In this document: positions 1-8,905 of the stretch, in pieces
Numbering within the stretch: position 1 is the stretch's first letter
Layout: every line of letters begins with the position of its first letter
DNA from: Actinophytocola sp036555685
GTDB lineage: Bacteria > Actinomycetota > Actinomycetes > Mycobacteriales > Pseudonocardiaceae
Assembly: GCF_036555685.1 (NCBI RefSeq)
Contig: NZ_DATBKY010000232.1
Location: 23,464-87,463, forward strand
Direction: 5' to 3'
DNA length: 64,000 bases
Made by a program: the position numbers and the translations under genes
The notes under the pieces: generated by a model
The model's input: the letters and a program-made list of their open reading frames with translations, nothing else
What the model was told of the DNA's origin: nothing
Database searches by the model: none

Positions 1-115
1 CACGACGCTGCGTTCACATCTTGCGCCGCTCGCGCGGGGAACGGACAGTGCGACCATGACGAGGTTGGCCGACGCCGGTCGCGACGGCTGTCGCAGCCGG
101 GAACTGCTGCGATGA
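1..115 (+). CDS. C-terminal tail of an unidentified protein (5' end outside window)
   Basis: An open frame runs from base 2 to a TGA at 113-115 (37 codons, no internal stop). Its stop overlaps the ATG of the response regulator in the 4-base ATGA arrangement that this genome uses within operons. The tail is rich in Arg, Leu and Ala and carries no motif I can name. The coupling to a receiver-domain gene makes a sensor or signalling protein a reasonable guess, but that is inference only. Confidence 0.45.
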   Translation, partial: TTLRSHLAPLARGTDSATMTRLADAGRDGCRSRELLR

Positions 116-486
116 AGGTACTCATCGCGGATGACTCGGTCCAAATGCGACAGGCGCTCACCTATGTCATCGAGGCCGAGCCCGACATGCGGGTGCTCGC
201 GGCGGCGTCTGCCGACGAGGCTGTCGAGCTCGCCGCCGCCCACCTTCCCGACGTGGCCGTCCTCGACGTTCACATGCCCGGAAACGGTGTGGTCGCCGCC
301 GACCGGATCCGCCGGGTCGCGCCGGACGCGAGGCTGATCGTGCTGACCGGCGACGCCACCGCGCTGTCCCGCCCGGACTGCGACCGCCTCGGGCTCAGCG
401 ACTTCCTGGTGAAGGGCGTGCCCAACGCAACGATCATCGCGGCGATCCGGCGGGCAGGCGGCTCTCGCCCCGCCGCGGACGCCTGA
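112..486 (+). CDS. single-domain response regulator (receiver only)
   Basis: The 124-residue protein is a complete CheY-like receiver domain and nothing else. Visible residues are the acidic pair D7/D8, the phospho-acceptor D52 in VLDVHMP, the switch Thr T79 (LTG) and the conserved Lys K101 (LVKG). There is no HTH or other output domain, so it probably acts by protein contact or as a phosphate relay or sink. It is translationally coupled to the truncated upstream gene, which may be its partner. A hairpin covers its stop codon. The family call is secure; the pathway is unknown. Confidence 0.85.
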   Translation: MKVLIADDSVQMRQALTYVIEAEPDMRVLAAASADEAVELAAAHLPDVAVLDVHMPGNGVVAADRIRRVAPDARLIVLTGDATALSRPDCDRLGLSDFLVKGVPNATIIAAIRRAGGSRPAADA

Positions 487-503
487 GGAGCATCCGCTCA
501 GGC
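481..503 (+). terminator. hairpin at the stop codon of the response regulator
   Basis: GCCTGAG (481-487) pairs with CTCAGGC (497-503) around a 9-base loop; the TGA stop lies in the left arm. There is no T tract, so this is only a possible terminator or mRNA-end structure. Confidence 0.35.
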
Positions 504-614
504 ACGGCAATCGCGCCGGCAGCAGGTGGCGCAGACGTTTCGCCTGATTTGCGGGCTTTGTGTGGATGGCGAGCCGAGTGGGTTGATCGCGGGCGCCGTG
601 ATCGCCATCGGGGT

Positions 615-638
615 GTTCGCGTCACCCCGGACGGGTGA
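615..638 (+). promoter_or_regulatory. weak SigB/SigF-like promoter candidate before the sugar operon
   Basis: GTTC (615-618), 14 bases, then GGGTGA (633-638). It resembles the GNTT-N15-GGGTAG pattern seen repeatedly at 32-60 kb but has a shorter spacer and an imperfect -10. The rest of the 487-713 stretch shows nothing else I can support. Confidence 0.25.
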
Positions 639-713
639 TGTGGCATCGCGGTGACCTTGTTAAGCCGGGGATGCAGATATGTCCGTGCGCTTTCCGACAA
701 AGCTAGGGGGGCC

Positions 714-782
714 ATGCTCACGGTCGAGAAGCTGCAGGACGCCGCAGTGGCCCGCGAGGTCCGCGCGCATGCTCGAGCCTGA
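714..782 (+). CDS. possible 22-residue leader ORF overlapping the GH15 start
   Basis: ATG at 714 follows a G-rich Shine-Dalgarno-like run (AGGGGGG at 705-711) and reads 22 codons to a TGA at 780-782, overlapping the chosen GH15 start (769) by 14 bases in another frame. The peptide is charged and helical in character (MLTVEKLQ...REVRAHARA). It could be a translational leader that feeds ribosomes to the GH15 gene, or the remains of a decayed gene. The only support is the ribosome binding site and the overlap. Confidence 0.3.
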   Translation: MLTVEKLQDAAVAREVRAHARA

Positions 783-2598
783 CCCCTCCTTTCGGCCGGT
801 TCGAACCCGTGACGGCTACCCGCCGCTCGAGGACCTCGGGCTGATCGGTGACGGCTCGACCGTGGCGCTGGTCGGCCTGGACGGCGGCATCTGCTGGCTG
901 TGCCTTCCGCGCTTCGACTCCGAGCCGCTCCTGTGCGGCTTGCTGGACCGCGACCGTGGTGGTCATTTCAGCATCACCCCGGACGGCCTGACCGAGGCGC
1001 GGCAGCGCTACGAGCCCGACACCGGCGTGCTGGTCACCGAGATGCGTACCGCCACCGGCACGGTCCGGATCACCGATGCGCTGGCCCTGCGCCCCGGCGC
1101 CGACCTCACCGACGACGCTCCCGCCGGCCGCGGCGAGCTGGTCCGCTCGGTGGTGGTCCTGCACGGCAGCGTCCGGCTGCGGGTGGACCTCGCGCCCCGG
1201 GGCGGCGCCCAGGCACGGCTCGCCGCCAGCGGCCTGGTGGTCACGCCCGCGCGACGGCCGGACCTGCGGCTGCATCTGCGGTCCACGCTCCCGCTGAGCG
1301 GCCTGCACGGCAGCCACGACCTGCGGCAGGGCGACTCGTTCGACCTGGTGCTGTCGTGGGGCCGCACGCACCGCCACCACCGGTTCGACGCGGACGCGAT
1401 GCTGGCGGCCACCACCGGCGCGTGGCGCCGGTGGATGACGCGGTTCACCTACGACGGCCCGGCCGAGCCGATGGTGCGCCGGGCCGCGATCACGTTGAAG
1501 CTGTGCGACCACTGGGTGAACGGATCGATCGTCGCCGCGCCCACGTCCTCGTTGCCGGCGCCGGTCGGCGGGGTGCGGAACTGGGACTACCGCTACACCT
1601 GGATCCGGGACGCGGCCTACACGGTGTTCGCCATGCGCCGGATCGGGTTCGCGGACGAGGCGGACGCGTTCCTGGGCTGGGTGCTGGACGCCTTCGAGCA
1701 AAGCCGCCACCCCCGGATCATGTACGACCTCGACGGCGCGCCCGTCCCCGCGGAATGGGAGGACGCGGAGCTCGAGGGCTACCGGCGCTCCGCTCCGGTG
1801 CGGTGGGGCAACGGCGCGGCGGACCAGCGCCAGCACGACGTCTACGGCGAGGTCCTGGACTGCGCCGACCAGTGGGTGCGCGCCGGCGGCGAGCTGGAGC
1901 AGCCGCTGTGGACGGAGCTGGTCAACCTGGCCGAGGCGGCCCGCGAGGCCTGGCGCCAGCCTGACCAGGGCATCTGGGAGATACGGAGCGAGGGCCGGGT
2001 CTTCACCTACTCGGCGGCCATGTGCCAGGTGGCGCTGGACCGGGCCGCGGCGATCAGCGAGCGGCTGGACCTGAGCGGGCCGGTGGCGGCCTGGCGGGCG
2101 GCCGCGGGCAAGCTGCGCGAGATCATCCTGGACGAGTCCTGGAACGAGGAAACCCAGACACTGAGCGAACATCTCGACGGCGACGGCAGCCTCGACGCCA
2201 GCCTGCTGGCCCTTCCGCTGCGACGGGTCGTCCCCGCGAGCCACCCGCGCGTGGTGGCGACCGCCGCGGCGGTCGCCGAGCGCCTGTCGGCCGGCGGCGG
2301 CCTGCTCTACCGCTACCTGCACGACGACTCTCCGGACGGCATCACCGGTGACGAGGGCGCGTTCCTGCTGTGCAGCTTCTGGCTGGTCGACAACCTGGCC
2401 TTGCAGGGCCGGCTCGTCGAGGCGCAGGAGCTGTACGCCTCGCTGTGTGCCCGGGCCAGCCCGCTCGGCCTGCTGCCGGAGCAGATCGATCCGTCGACGG
2501 GTGAGTTCGTCGGGAACTTCCCGCAGGCGTTCAGCCATATCGGCGTGATCGCCAGTGGCGTGACCCTCGCCCGGGCCGGGGCGGGTGAACCGGGATGA
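769..2598 (+). CDS. GH15 family glucoamylase/trehalase-like glycoside hydrolase
   Basis: A cytoplasmic-type GH15 protein of about 609 residues. The N-terminal beta domain begins with the usual YPPLEDLGLIGDG and DGGICWLCLPRFDS. The (alpha/alpha)6 barrel carries NWDYRYTWIRDA, GNGAADQRQHDVYGE and the C-terminal GDEGAFLLCSFWLVD block, which by family precedent holds the catalytic carboxylates. It would hydrolyse alpha-glucosidic bonds in trehalose, maltose or similar oligosaccharides. I place the start at ATG 769, preceded by GAGG (755-758), because homologues begin just before the YPPLEDLG block; a longer frame from 679 encodes an unrelated Arg/Ser-rich leader. There is no signal peptide. Its stop overlaps the next start (ATGA), so it heads an operon with the G6PD-like gene. 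A second GH15 lies at 61077-62909. Confidence 0.88.
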   Translation: MLEPDPSFRPVRTRDGYPPLEDLGLIGDGSTVALVGLDGGICWLCLPRFDSEPLLCGLLDRDRGGHFSITPDGLTEARQRYEPDTGVLVTEMRTATGTVRITDALALRPGADLTDDAPAGRGELVRSVVVLHGSVRLRVDLAPRGGAQARLAASGLVVTPARRPDLRLHLRSTLPLSGLHGSHDLRQGDSFDLVLSWGRTHRHHRFDADAMLAATTGAWRRWMTRFTYDGPAEPMVRRAAITLKLCDHWVNGSIVAAPTSSLPAPVGGVRNWDYRYTWIRDAAYTVFAMRRIGFADEADAFLGWVLDAFEQSRHPRIMYDLDGAPVPAEWEDAELEGYRRSAPVRWGNGAADQRQHDVYGEVLDCADQWVRAGGELEQPLWTELVNLAEAAREAWRQPDQGIWEIRSEGRVFTYSAAMCQVALDRAAAISERLDLSGPVAAWRAAAGKLREIILDESWNEETQTLSEHLDGDGSLDASLLALPLRRVVPASHPRVVATAAAVAERLSAGGGLLYRYLHDDSPDGITGDEGAFLLCSFWLVDNLALQGRLVEAQELYASLCARASPLGLLPEQIDPSTGEFVGNFPQAFSHIGVIASGVTLARAGAGEPG

Positions 2599-3962
2599 AG
2601 GAGCGGCTGGCGATCTTCGGGGCGACCGGCGACCTCACCGCGCGGTACCTGCTGCCCGGGCTCGCCGCGCTGCGGGCCGGCGGGCATCTGGGTGACGGCT
2701 TCCAGCTGATCGGCGCCAGCCGGCACGACTGGGACAGCGACGAGTTCCGGCGGTGGGCCGCCGCCCAGCTCGACCGGCACGCCGCGGAGTTCCCGGCGGC
2801 GGCCCGGGAGGCCGTCGTGTCGTCGTCGAGCTACCGGCGGGCGGATGTCACCAGCCCCGCGGCGGTCGCGGACGTCGTCGCCGGTGACGGTCCGGTCGCC
2901 GCGTACCTGGCGCTGCCTCCGGCGGTGTTCCCCGCGGCGGTGTCCGCTCTGCACGAGGCGGACCTGCCGGCCGGCAGCAAGATCGTCCTGGAGAAGCCGT
3001 TCGGCGAGGACCTGGACAGCGCGGTGACGCTGAACCAGCTGCTCGCCGAGGTCGTGCCCGAGCAGGCGGTGTTCCGCATCGACCACTTCCTGGCGATGAC
3101 CACGGTCCAGAACGTGCTCGGCACCCGGCTGGCCAACCGGATGCTGGAGCCCGTCTGGAACTCCACGCACATCGCCGAGGTCGACATCATCTGGGACGAG
3201 TCGCTGGCACTGGAGGGCAGGGCGGGCTACTACGACGGTGTCGGCGCGCTCAAGGACATGGTGCAGAACCACCTGCTGCAGCTGCTCTGCCTCGTCGCCA
3301 TGGAACCGCCGATCAGCCTGGGCGAGCGAGACCTGCGCGACCGCAAGCTCGACGTCCTGCGTTCGGTGCGGCCGCTCACCGACGCCGACATCGTCCACCA
3401 CACGCGCCGCGCCCGCTACACGGCAGGTCACGGCGTCCCGGCCTACGTCGACGAGGCCGGCGTGGACCCGGCACGCCGCACCGAGACCTTCGCCGAGGTG
3501 GAGCTCGAGCTGGACAACTGGCGGTGGCCGGGGACGGTATTCCGGCTCCGCTCCGGGAAGGCGCTCGGGATCGACCGCAAGGAGGTGGCCGTGCGGTTCC
3601 GGCACGTGCCGCACCTGCCCCTCGGGCACGGCGGTGAGGCGCTGCCCAACGTGCTGCGGTTCGGGCTCGACCCCGAGGACCTGACCCTGGACCTGACGGG
3701 CATCGGGGCCCGGGCGAGCACGTTCGCCCCGCTGACGCTGACCGCCCAGATCGACCCGCCCGAGCTGCCCGCCTACGGCCGGCTGCTGCTGGACGTGCTG
3801 GAGGGGAACGCGGCCCTGTCCATCCGCGGTGACGAGGCGGAAGAAGCCTGGCGCGTGCTGACCCCCGTGCTGGCGGCCTGGTCGAAAGACCTCGTCCCGC
3901 TCGGGGAGTACCCCGCCGGCTCGGCCGGGCCCGATCCCCGGCGCCGGGACCGGAACGGCTAG
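2595..3962 (+). CDS. glucose-6-phosphate dehydrogenase-like protein (divergent active site)
   Basis: A 455-residue member of the G6PD family (usual length about 490-510). The Rossmann start FGATGDLT, the EKPFG motif and the catalytic-His region GYYDGVGALKDMVQNHLLQ are all present. The substrate-binding signature, normally DHYLGKE, reads RIDHFLAMT: the Asp-His pair is kept but the Gly-Lys pair is lost. In characterised enzymes that Lys contacts the phosphate of glucose-6-phosphate, so this copy may use another substrate or be slow. It is coupled by ATGA to the GH15 gene and followed after 12 bases by the dehydratase. The order hydrolase, dehydrogenase, dehydratase recalls an Entner-Doudoroff-like route; that is inference. 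Confidence 0.85.
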   Translation: MKERLAIFGATGDLTARYLLPGLAALRAGGHLGDGFQLIGASRHDWDSDEFRRWAAAQLDRHAAEFPAAAREAVVSSSSYRRADVTSPAAVADVVAGDGPVAAYLALPPAVFPAAVSALHEADLPAGSKIVLEKPFGEDLDSAVTLNQLLAEVVPEQAVFRIDHFLAMTTVQNVLGTRLANRMLEPVWNSTHIAEVDIIWDESLALEGRAGYYDGVGALKDMVQNHLLQLLCLVAMEPPISLGERDLRDRKLDVLRSVRPLTDADIVHHTRRARYTAGHGVPAYVDEAGVDPARRTETFAEVELELDNWRWPGTVFRLRSGKALGIDRKEVAVRFRHVPHLPLGHGGEALPNVLRFGLDPEDLTLDLTGIGARASTFAPLTLTAQIDPPELPAYGRLLLDVLEGNAALSIRGDEAEEAWRVLTPVLAAWSKDLVPLGEYPAGSAGPDPRRRDRNG

Positions 3963-3974
3963 AAGGGAAGATCG

Positions 3975-5705
3975 ATGGTCCATAGTGGACCGCAGCTGCG
4001 GAGCCAGCGGCTGCGCAGGGTCAACCACCAGGGCGACGCGCTGCGCCTCGGGATGAACTGGACCGAGGAGGATCTCGGCAAGCCGCAGGTCCTCGTGGAC
4101 AGCGGTACGGCATGGGCCACCCGGGCACGTTCCATTTCCGGGAGCTGGTCGAGGAAGTCAGCAACGGCGTCTACGAGGCCGGCGGGAAGCCGGGCGTCTT
4201 CGCGGTCAGCGACATCTGCGACGGTGTCGTCCAGGCCACGGACGGCATGAGCTACTCGCTCATCTCCCGCGACATCATGGCGGCGATGGTCGCGATCCAC
4301 GCGCTCGGGCATCCCCACGACGGCATGGTGCTGGTCTCCGGGCAACGACAAGTCGGTTTCCGCGCACCTGCTCGCGATCGCACGCTGCGACCTCCCGGCC
4401 ATCCACCTGCCCGGCGGCACGCAGCTGAACGCGCCCAACTACATAACGTCCAACCAGATGTGGGAGATGGGCGCCGCGGTCGAACGGGGCGAGCTGCCCC
4501 GGCAGGACCTCCAGCGCGCGCAGCGCGGCGCCTGCCCGACGTGCGGGGCGTGCCAGTTCATGGGCAGCGCCAGCACCGGGCAGGTGCTGGCCGAGGCGCT
4601 CGGGCTGGCGGTCCACGCTCGTGCCGGCGCCGCTGACCAAGCTGCTGCGGTACGCCCGGGCGAGCGGCAAACAGCTCGTCTCGCTGATCCACCAGGACCT
4701 CACGCCACGGCGCATCCTCACCCGGGAGGCGTTCGAGAACGCGATCATCGTGCACGCTGCCGTCGGCGGGTCGACCAACGCCCTCCTGCACGTGCCGCCG
4801 ATCGCGGGGAGGCGGGCATCGAGGTCACCATCGACGACTTCGACCGCATCCACCGGCGGGTTCCGGTCCTGGCCAACGTGATGTCGACGGGGCGGTACCC
4901 GGCCGAGTACCTGTGGTACGCGGGCGGCGTGCCCGCGGTCATGCTCGAGCTCCAGGAGATGCTGCACCTCGGCTGTCTCACGGTCACCGGCAAGACGCTG
5001 GGCGAGAACCTGGACGACATCGAGCACGACCCGTTCTTCTTCACCGAGCGGCGCGGCTACCTGAACAACGTCAAGGTGGCCCGGGAGGAGATCATCCGCC
5101 CGCTGTCCGACCCGTTCGGCGCCGACGGTGGAGTCGCCGTGCTGTACGGCAACCTCGCACCGGGCGGCGCGATGATCAAGACGTTCTCGGTACCGAGGGA
5201 AATGCGCGTCCACATCGGACCCGCACGCGTGTTCGACTTCGAGGAGGAGGCGATCCACGCGCTCGTGAAGCGGAGGATATCGCCGGGGGACGTCCTCGTC
5301 ATCCGCTATGAGGGACCGCGCGCGAACGGCATGCCGGAGATGTACTACGCGGCCGCCATCCTCTCCGCCGACCGGCACCTGAACACCACCACCGCGATCG
5401 TCACCGACGGCCGATACTCCGGCGCCATGACCGGACCCTGCATCGGGCACGTCGCACCGGAAGCACTGGACGGCGGCCCCATCGCGTTCGTCGAGGAGAA
5501 CGACCTCATCGAGATCAACGCCCCCGAACGCCGCCTGGCCATCGTCGGCACCAAAGGCGAGCAGCGCCCGGTGGGCGAGGTCGAGGCGATACTCGCGGAG
5601 CTCCGTGCCATCTGGAAGCCGCCGGGGCCACGCCACGACAGCGGGATCCTCTCCCTGTACTCGCGCGTCGCCCGCGGCACTTCCGAGGGAGCTTCGATTA
5701 CATGA
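3975..5705 (+). pseudogene. IlvD/Edd-family sugar-acid or dihydroxy-acid dehydratase, broken by four frameshifts
   Basis: Reading across three frames reconstructs one protein of about 577 residues, normal for IlvD/Edd [Fe-S] dehydratases. The N-terminal part ends at KPQVLVDS, then YGMGHPGTFHFRELVEEV in a new frame, then NDKSVSAHLLAIARC and PTCGACQFMGSASTG, then VPAPLTKLLRYARASGK, then the long C-terminal part. Shifts lie near 4104 (-1), 4341 (+1, in a GGG), 4617 (+1) and 4807 (-1, in a G run). No stop codons and no loss of conserved sequence accompany them, so assembly error is as likely as true decay. The usual SGCDK cysteine reads Asn at the second junction. The ATG at 3975 has a strong AAGGGAAG ribosome site. 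The substrate cannot be fixed by eye; 6-phosphogluconate, xylonate-type acids or dihydroxy-acids are all possible. Confidence 0.8.
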
Positions 5706-6712
5706 CGCCGCAGACCGTCGTCATCGCGGACTACGACTTCGGTGACGTCGACATCGAGCGGGCGATCATCGAAGACGCCGGCCTCCGGCTGGCCGCCGCC
5801 GACTGCAAGACCGAGGACGACGTCATCGAAGCCGCGCGGGACGCGGACGCGATCATCGCCCAGTACGCCACGGTCGGGGCCAGGACGGTCGACGCCTTCA
5901 CCCGCTGCAAGGTCATCGCGCGGTACGGCACCGGCGTCGACATCGTCGACGTGGACGCGGCCACGCGGCGCGGCATCCTGGTCACCAACGTCCCGAACGA
6001 CTGGTGCCAGAACGAGGTCGCCGACCACGCCATGGCGCTGCTTCTCGCCGCCGCCAGGAAGATCTGCCGCTACGACCGTGCGACGCGTACCGGAACCTGG
6101 CGATGGCAGTCCGGCGAGCCGATCCACCGGCTGCAGGGACGCACCCTCGGGCTCCTGGCGTTCGGTGCCATCGCGCAGGCCGTCGCGGTCCGGGCGCACG
6201 CGTTCGGCATGCTCGTCATCGCCCATGATCCGTACATGTCGCCGCAGGACGTGGCGGCGCACGGCGCCCAGCCGGCCTCGTTCGACGAGCTGCTCGAGCG
6301 GTCCGACTACCTGGTGATCCAGGCACCGCTGACCAAGCAGACCCATCACCTCATCGGCGAGCCGGAGCTCCGCCGCATGAAGCCGACGTCGATCCTCGTC
6401 AACACGGCTCGCGGGCCGATCGTCAGCGACGACGCCCTGTACGCGGCGCTGAAGGGGGGCTGGATCGCCGGTGCCGGGCTGGACGACATCGAGGAGGAAC
6501 CCGCCAAGCTGCGGGACTGGGAGCCCGTGAACCCGCTGTTCGGTCTGGACAACGTGATCATCACGCCGCACGCGGCCTACTACTCCGACGAGGCGATCCG
6601 CACGGTCCGCGACTTCGCCGCTCACGAGGTGGCGCGGGTGCTGACCGGAACGCCGCCGCTCTCGCCGGTGAACGCGGCCCAGCTCGCCATCGTCCATCCC
6701 GGCCCGTCGTGA
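5702..6712 (+). CDS. D-2-hydroxyacid dehydrogenase (CtBP/phosphoglycerate dehydrogenase-like)
   Basis: A 336-residue NAD-dependent D-2-hydroxyacid dehydrogenase-fold protein, coupled by ATGA to the dehydratase. The catalytic triad is visible: Arg in NTARGPIVSD, Glu in DDIEEEPAKL and His in IITPHAAYYSDEA. The nucleotide-binding loop is unusual: where relatives read GxGxxG (e.g. GFGRIG), this protein reads AFGAIA, losing two of the three glycines. That may weaken or alter cofactor binding. It is the last gene of the operon and could reduce or oxidise a 2-keto or 2-hydroxy acid made by the dehydratase. Confidence 0.87.
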   Translation: MTPQTVVIADYDFGDVDIERAIIEDAGLRLAAADCKTEDDVIEAARDADAIIAQYATVGARTVDAFTRCKVIARYGTGVDIVDVDAATRRGILVTNVPNDWCQNEVADHAMALLLAAARKICRYDRATRTGTWRWQSGEPIHRLQGRTLGLLAFGAIAQAVAVRAHAFGMLVIAHDPYMSPQDVAAHGAQPASFDELLERSDYLVIQAPLTKQTHHLIGEPELRRMKPTSILVNTARGPIVSDDALYAALKGGWIAGAGLDDIEEEPAKLRDWEPVNPLFGLDNVIITPHAAYYSDEAIRTVRDFAAHEVARVLTGTPPLSPVNAAQLAIVHPGPS

Positions 6713-6733
6713 ACGACGGCACGTGGTTCACGA
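6707..6733 (+). terminator. inverted repeat over the stop codon of the sugar operon
   Basis: TCGTGAAC (6707-6714) and GTTCACGA (6726-6733) form an 8-bp stem with an 11-base loop containing the TGA. There is no T tract. It could end transcription of the 769-6712 operon or be a regulator site. The rest of 6734-6907 shows no other clear element. Confidence 0.4.
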
Positions 6734-6907
6734 CCCTTGACCGTGCCGGTGTCGCGGGGCTGTCTGTCCAGAGTGGAGACACATGGCGGGACGACATCTC
6801 CCTGCCCACTTCAACTTATAGCGGACCGGGGGGCTTGCGGCAAGACCCGGGTCGTGCCGCAGAATCCGCGGCCGAACGCCGGTACCAGGGGAAATGGGAG
6901 TCGCCAA

Positions 6908-8110
6908 GTGCGTGTGTTGATGACGACATGGGGATCGCGTGGGGATGTCGAGCCGCTGGCGGGGCTCGCGGTTGGTTTGCGTGAGCTCGGCGTGGAGGCG
7001 CGGGTGTGCGCGCCGCCGGACGAGGATTTCGTGGATTTGCTGGCGCGGGCCGGGGTGCCGATGGTGCCGCTCGGGCCCTCGGTGCGTTCGGTGGTGACCG
7101 GCGAGTTGCCCGACGCCTTCCAGCTCGCGGCCCAGCTCGTCGCCGCGCGGTTCGAGACGCTCGCCGCGGCGGCCGAGGGATGTGACGTGCTGCTGGCGTC
7201 GGGCCTGATGCCGGCCGGGGCGCGCGACGTGGCCGACCAGCTCGGCATCCGCTACGTGTACGGGTGCTTCCACATCTTCGGGCTGCCGTCGCGGCACTTC
7301 CGGCCGGGGGTGCGGCCCGGCACGCCGTCCGCGCAGGACGAGACCGACCTGCAGGCGCAGTGGGAGCAGGACGCCCGGAGCGTGAACGCCTTGTACGGCC
7401 CGGCGGTCGACAGCCACCGCGAGGCGATCGGGTTGCCGCCCCTCGACAACGTCCGCGACTACGTCTTCACCAGCCGGCCGTGGCTGGCGGCGGACCCGCT
7501 GCTGTGCCCGTCCGAGGGCATGACGGACCTCGACGTCGTGCAGACCGGGCCGTGGATCCTGCCCGACGACCGGCCGCTCCCGCCGGCTCTGGCGGAGTTC
7601 CTGGACGCCGGAGAATCCCCGGTGTACGTGGGCTTCGGCAGCATGGCCGCGTACGCCCCGAAGGACATCGCGCGGGTGGCCATCGAGGCGTGCCGCGCGC
7701 AGGGCCGCCGGGTCCTGCTCGCTCGCGGCTGGGCCGGCCTGGCCTCGATCGACGACGCCGAGGACTGCTTCGTCGTCGGCGAGGTGAACCAGCAGGCACT
7801 GTTCGCCAGGGTGGCCGCCGTCGTGCACCACGGCGGCGCGGGCACCACCACGACGGCCGCCCGCGCCGGCGCGCCGCAGGTGGTGGTGCCCCGGATCGCG
7901 GACCAGCCGTACTGGGCGGACCGGGTCGCCGCGCTCGGCGTCGGCGCGGCACACCACGATCCGGTCCCGACCGCCGAGTCCCTGTCCGGCGCGCTCGGGA
8001 CGGCCCTGACCGCCGAGACCCGAACGCGCGCGCGGGCCGTGTCCGGCGAGATCCGAGGCGACGGAGCGACGGTGGCCGCGAAGCTGCTCCTCGACGCGGC
8101 CGGCGAGTGA
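6908..8110 (+). CDS. GT1 family (UGT/MGT-like) glycosyltransferase
   Basis: A 400-residue GT-B enzyme of the kind that glycosylates lipids, sterols or natural products using NDP-sugars. The N-terminus MRVLMTTWGSRGDVEPLAGLA is the classic acceptor-domain start. The C-terminal donor block VHHGGAGTTTTAARAGAPQ followed by IADQPYWADRV is the PSPG-like motif. I chose GTG 6908, preceded by GGGAG, because homologues start exactly at this motif; the frame remains open to 6737 but encodes nothing similar. It stands alone between the sugar operon and the DNA-repair gene, so the acceptor is unknown. Confidence 0.87.
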   Translation: MRVLMTTWGSRGDVEPLAGLAVGLRELGVEARVCAPPDEDFVDLLARAGVPMVPLGPSVRSVVTGELPDAFQLAAQLVAARFETLAAAAEGCDVLLASGLMPAGARDVADQLGIRYVYGCFHIFGLPSRHFRPGVRPGTPSAQDETDLQAQWEQDARSVNALYGPAVDSHREAIGLPPLDNVRDYVFTSRPWLAADPLLCPSEGMTDLDVVQTGPWILPDDRPLPPALAEFLDAGESPVYVGFGSMAAYAPKDIARVAIEACRAQGRRVLLARGWAGLASIDDAEDCFVVGEVNQQALFARVAAVVHHGGAGTTTTAARAGAPQVVVPRIADQPYWADRVAALGVGAAHHDPVPTAESLSGALGTALTAETRTRARAVSGEIRGDGATVAAKLLLDAAGE

Positions 8111-8203
8111 GCCTTCCGGTAAACGTGTGACCTCCGCTGATCACCTCGGTCGCCGGGCCGTCCCAATAGGCTGGGTCGCGCACGCGATGGACGGGAGGCT
8201 GAC

Positions 8204-8890
8204 GTGGCCGAGACGGACCTGGCCGAGACGCCGGTGGCCGAGGTGATGGCGGAGCTGGCCGCGCTCGAGGACCCGAAGGCGCGCGCGGTGAACGAGAAGC
8301 ACGGTGACGACCACGGTGTGAACCTCGGCAAGCTGCGCGCGCTCGCGAAGCGGCTGAAGACCCAGCAGGAGCTCGCGCGCCGGCTCTGGGCGACGGACGA
8401 CACCGCGGCGCGGCTGCTGGCGCTCCTGATCTGCCGCCCGAAGGCGTTCGAGCGTGCCGAGCTGGACGTCATGTTGCGCGAGGCGCGCACCCCCAAGGTG
8501 CACGACTGGCTCGTGAGCTACGTGGTGAAGAAGAGCCCGCACGCCGAGGAGCTGCGGGTGGCCTGGTTCGCCGATCCGGACCCGGTGGTCGCCGGTGCCG
8601 GCTGGGCGCTGACCACCGACCGCGTCGCCAGGAAACCCGAAGGCCTCGACCTCGCGGGCCTGCTCGACGTCATCGAGGCGGAGATGGGGGACGCGCCGGC
8701 ACGCCTGCAGTGGGCGATGAACCACTGCCTGGCCCAGATCGGGATCGAGCACGCAGCGCTGCGCGCACGGGCCGTCGACATCGGCGAGCGCCTCGAAGTG
8801 CTCAAGGACTACCCGACCCCACCGAACTGCACGTCGCCCTTCGCGCCCGTCTGGATCGACGAGATGGTTCGCCGGAAGGGTGACGAGTAA
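8204..8890 (+). CDS. DNA alkylation repair protein (AlkD-like HEAT-repeat)
   Basis: A 228-residue all-helical protein matching the DNA alkylation repair (AlkC/AlkD-related) family: successive helical pairs such as LRALAKRLKTQQELARRLW, VHDWLVSYVVKKSP and the W-rich central block. The family removes bulky or cationic alkyl lesions without base flipping. The start GTG 8204 follows GGGAGG. The first residues carry a short duplication (DLAETP after AETDLAETP). It converges on the kinase gene with only 15 bases between them. Confidence 0.75.
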   Translation: MAETDLAETPVAEVMAELAALEDPKARAVNEKHGDDHGVNLGKLRALAKRLKTQQELARRLWATDDTAARLLALLICRPKAFERAELDVMLREARTPKVHDWLVSYVVKKSPHAEELRVAWFADPDPVVAGAGWALTTDRVARKPEGLDLAGLLDVIEAEMGDAPARLQWAMNHCLAQIGIEHAALRARAVDIGERLEVLKDYPTPPNCTSPFAPVWIDEMVRRKGDE

Positions 8891-8905
8891 CCCGGACGCG
8901 GGCGT

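Noticed and set aside
798..808. GGTTCGAACCC, like a tRNA T-loop
   Set aside because: It lies inside the GH15 N-terminal codons and no acceptor stem, anticodon arm or D arm can be folded around it. A similar string near 52580 also fails.
718..2538. Long antisense open frame over the GH15 gene (606 codons)
   Set aside because: High GC gives long open frames on the opposite strand; the translation is low-complexity Arg/Ala/Gln/Val sequence without motifs. The same holds for the other long antisense frames, for example 2313-4028, 17365-19959 and 19935-22031.
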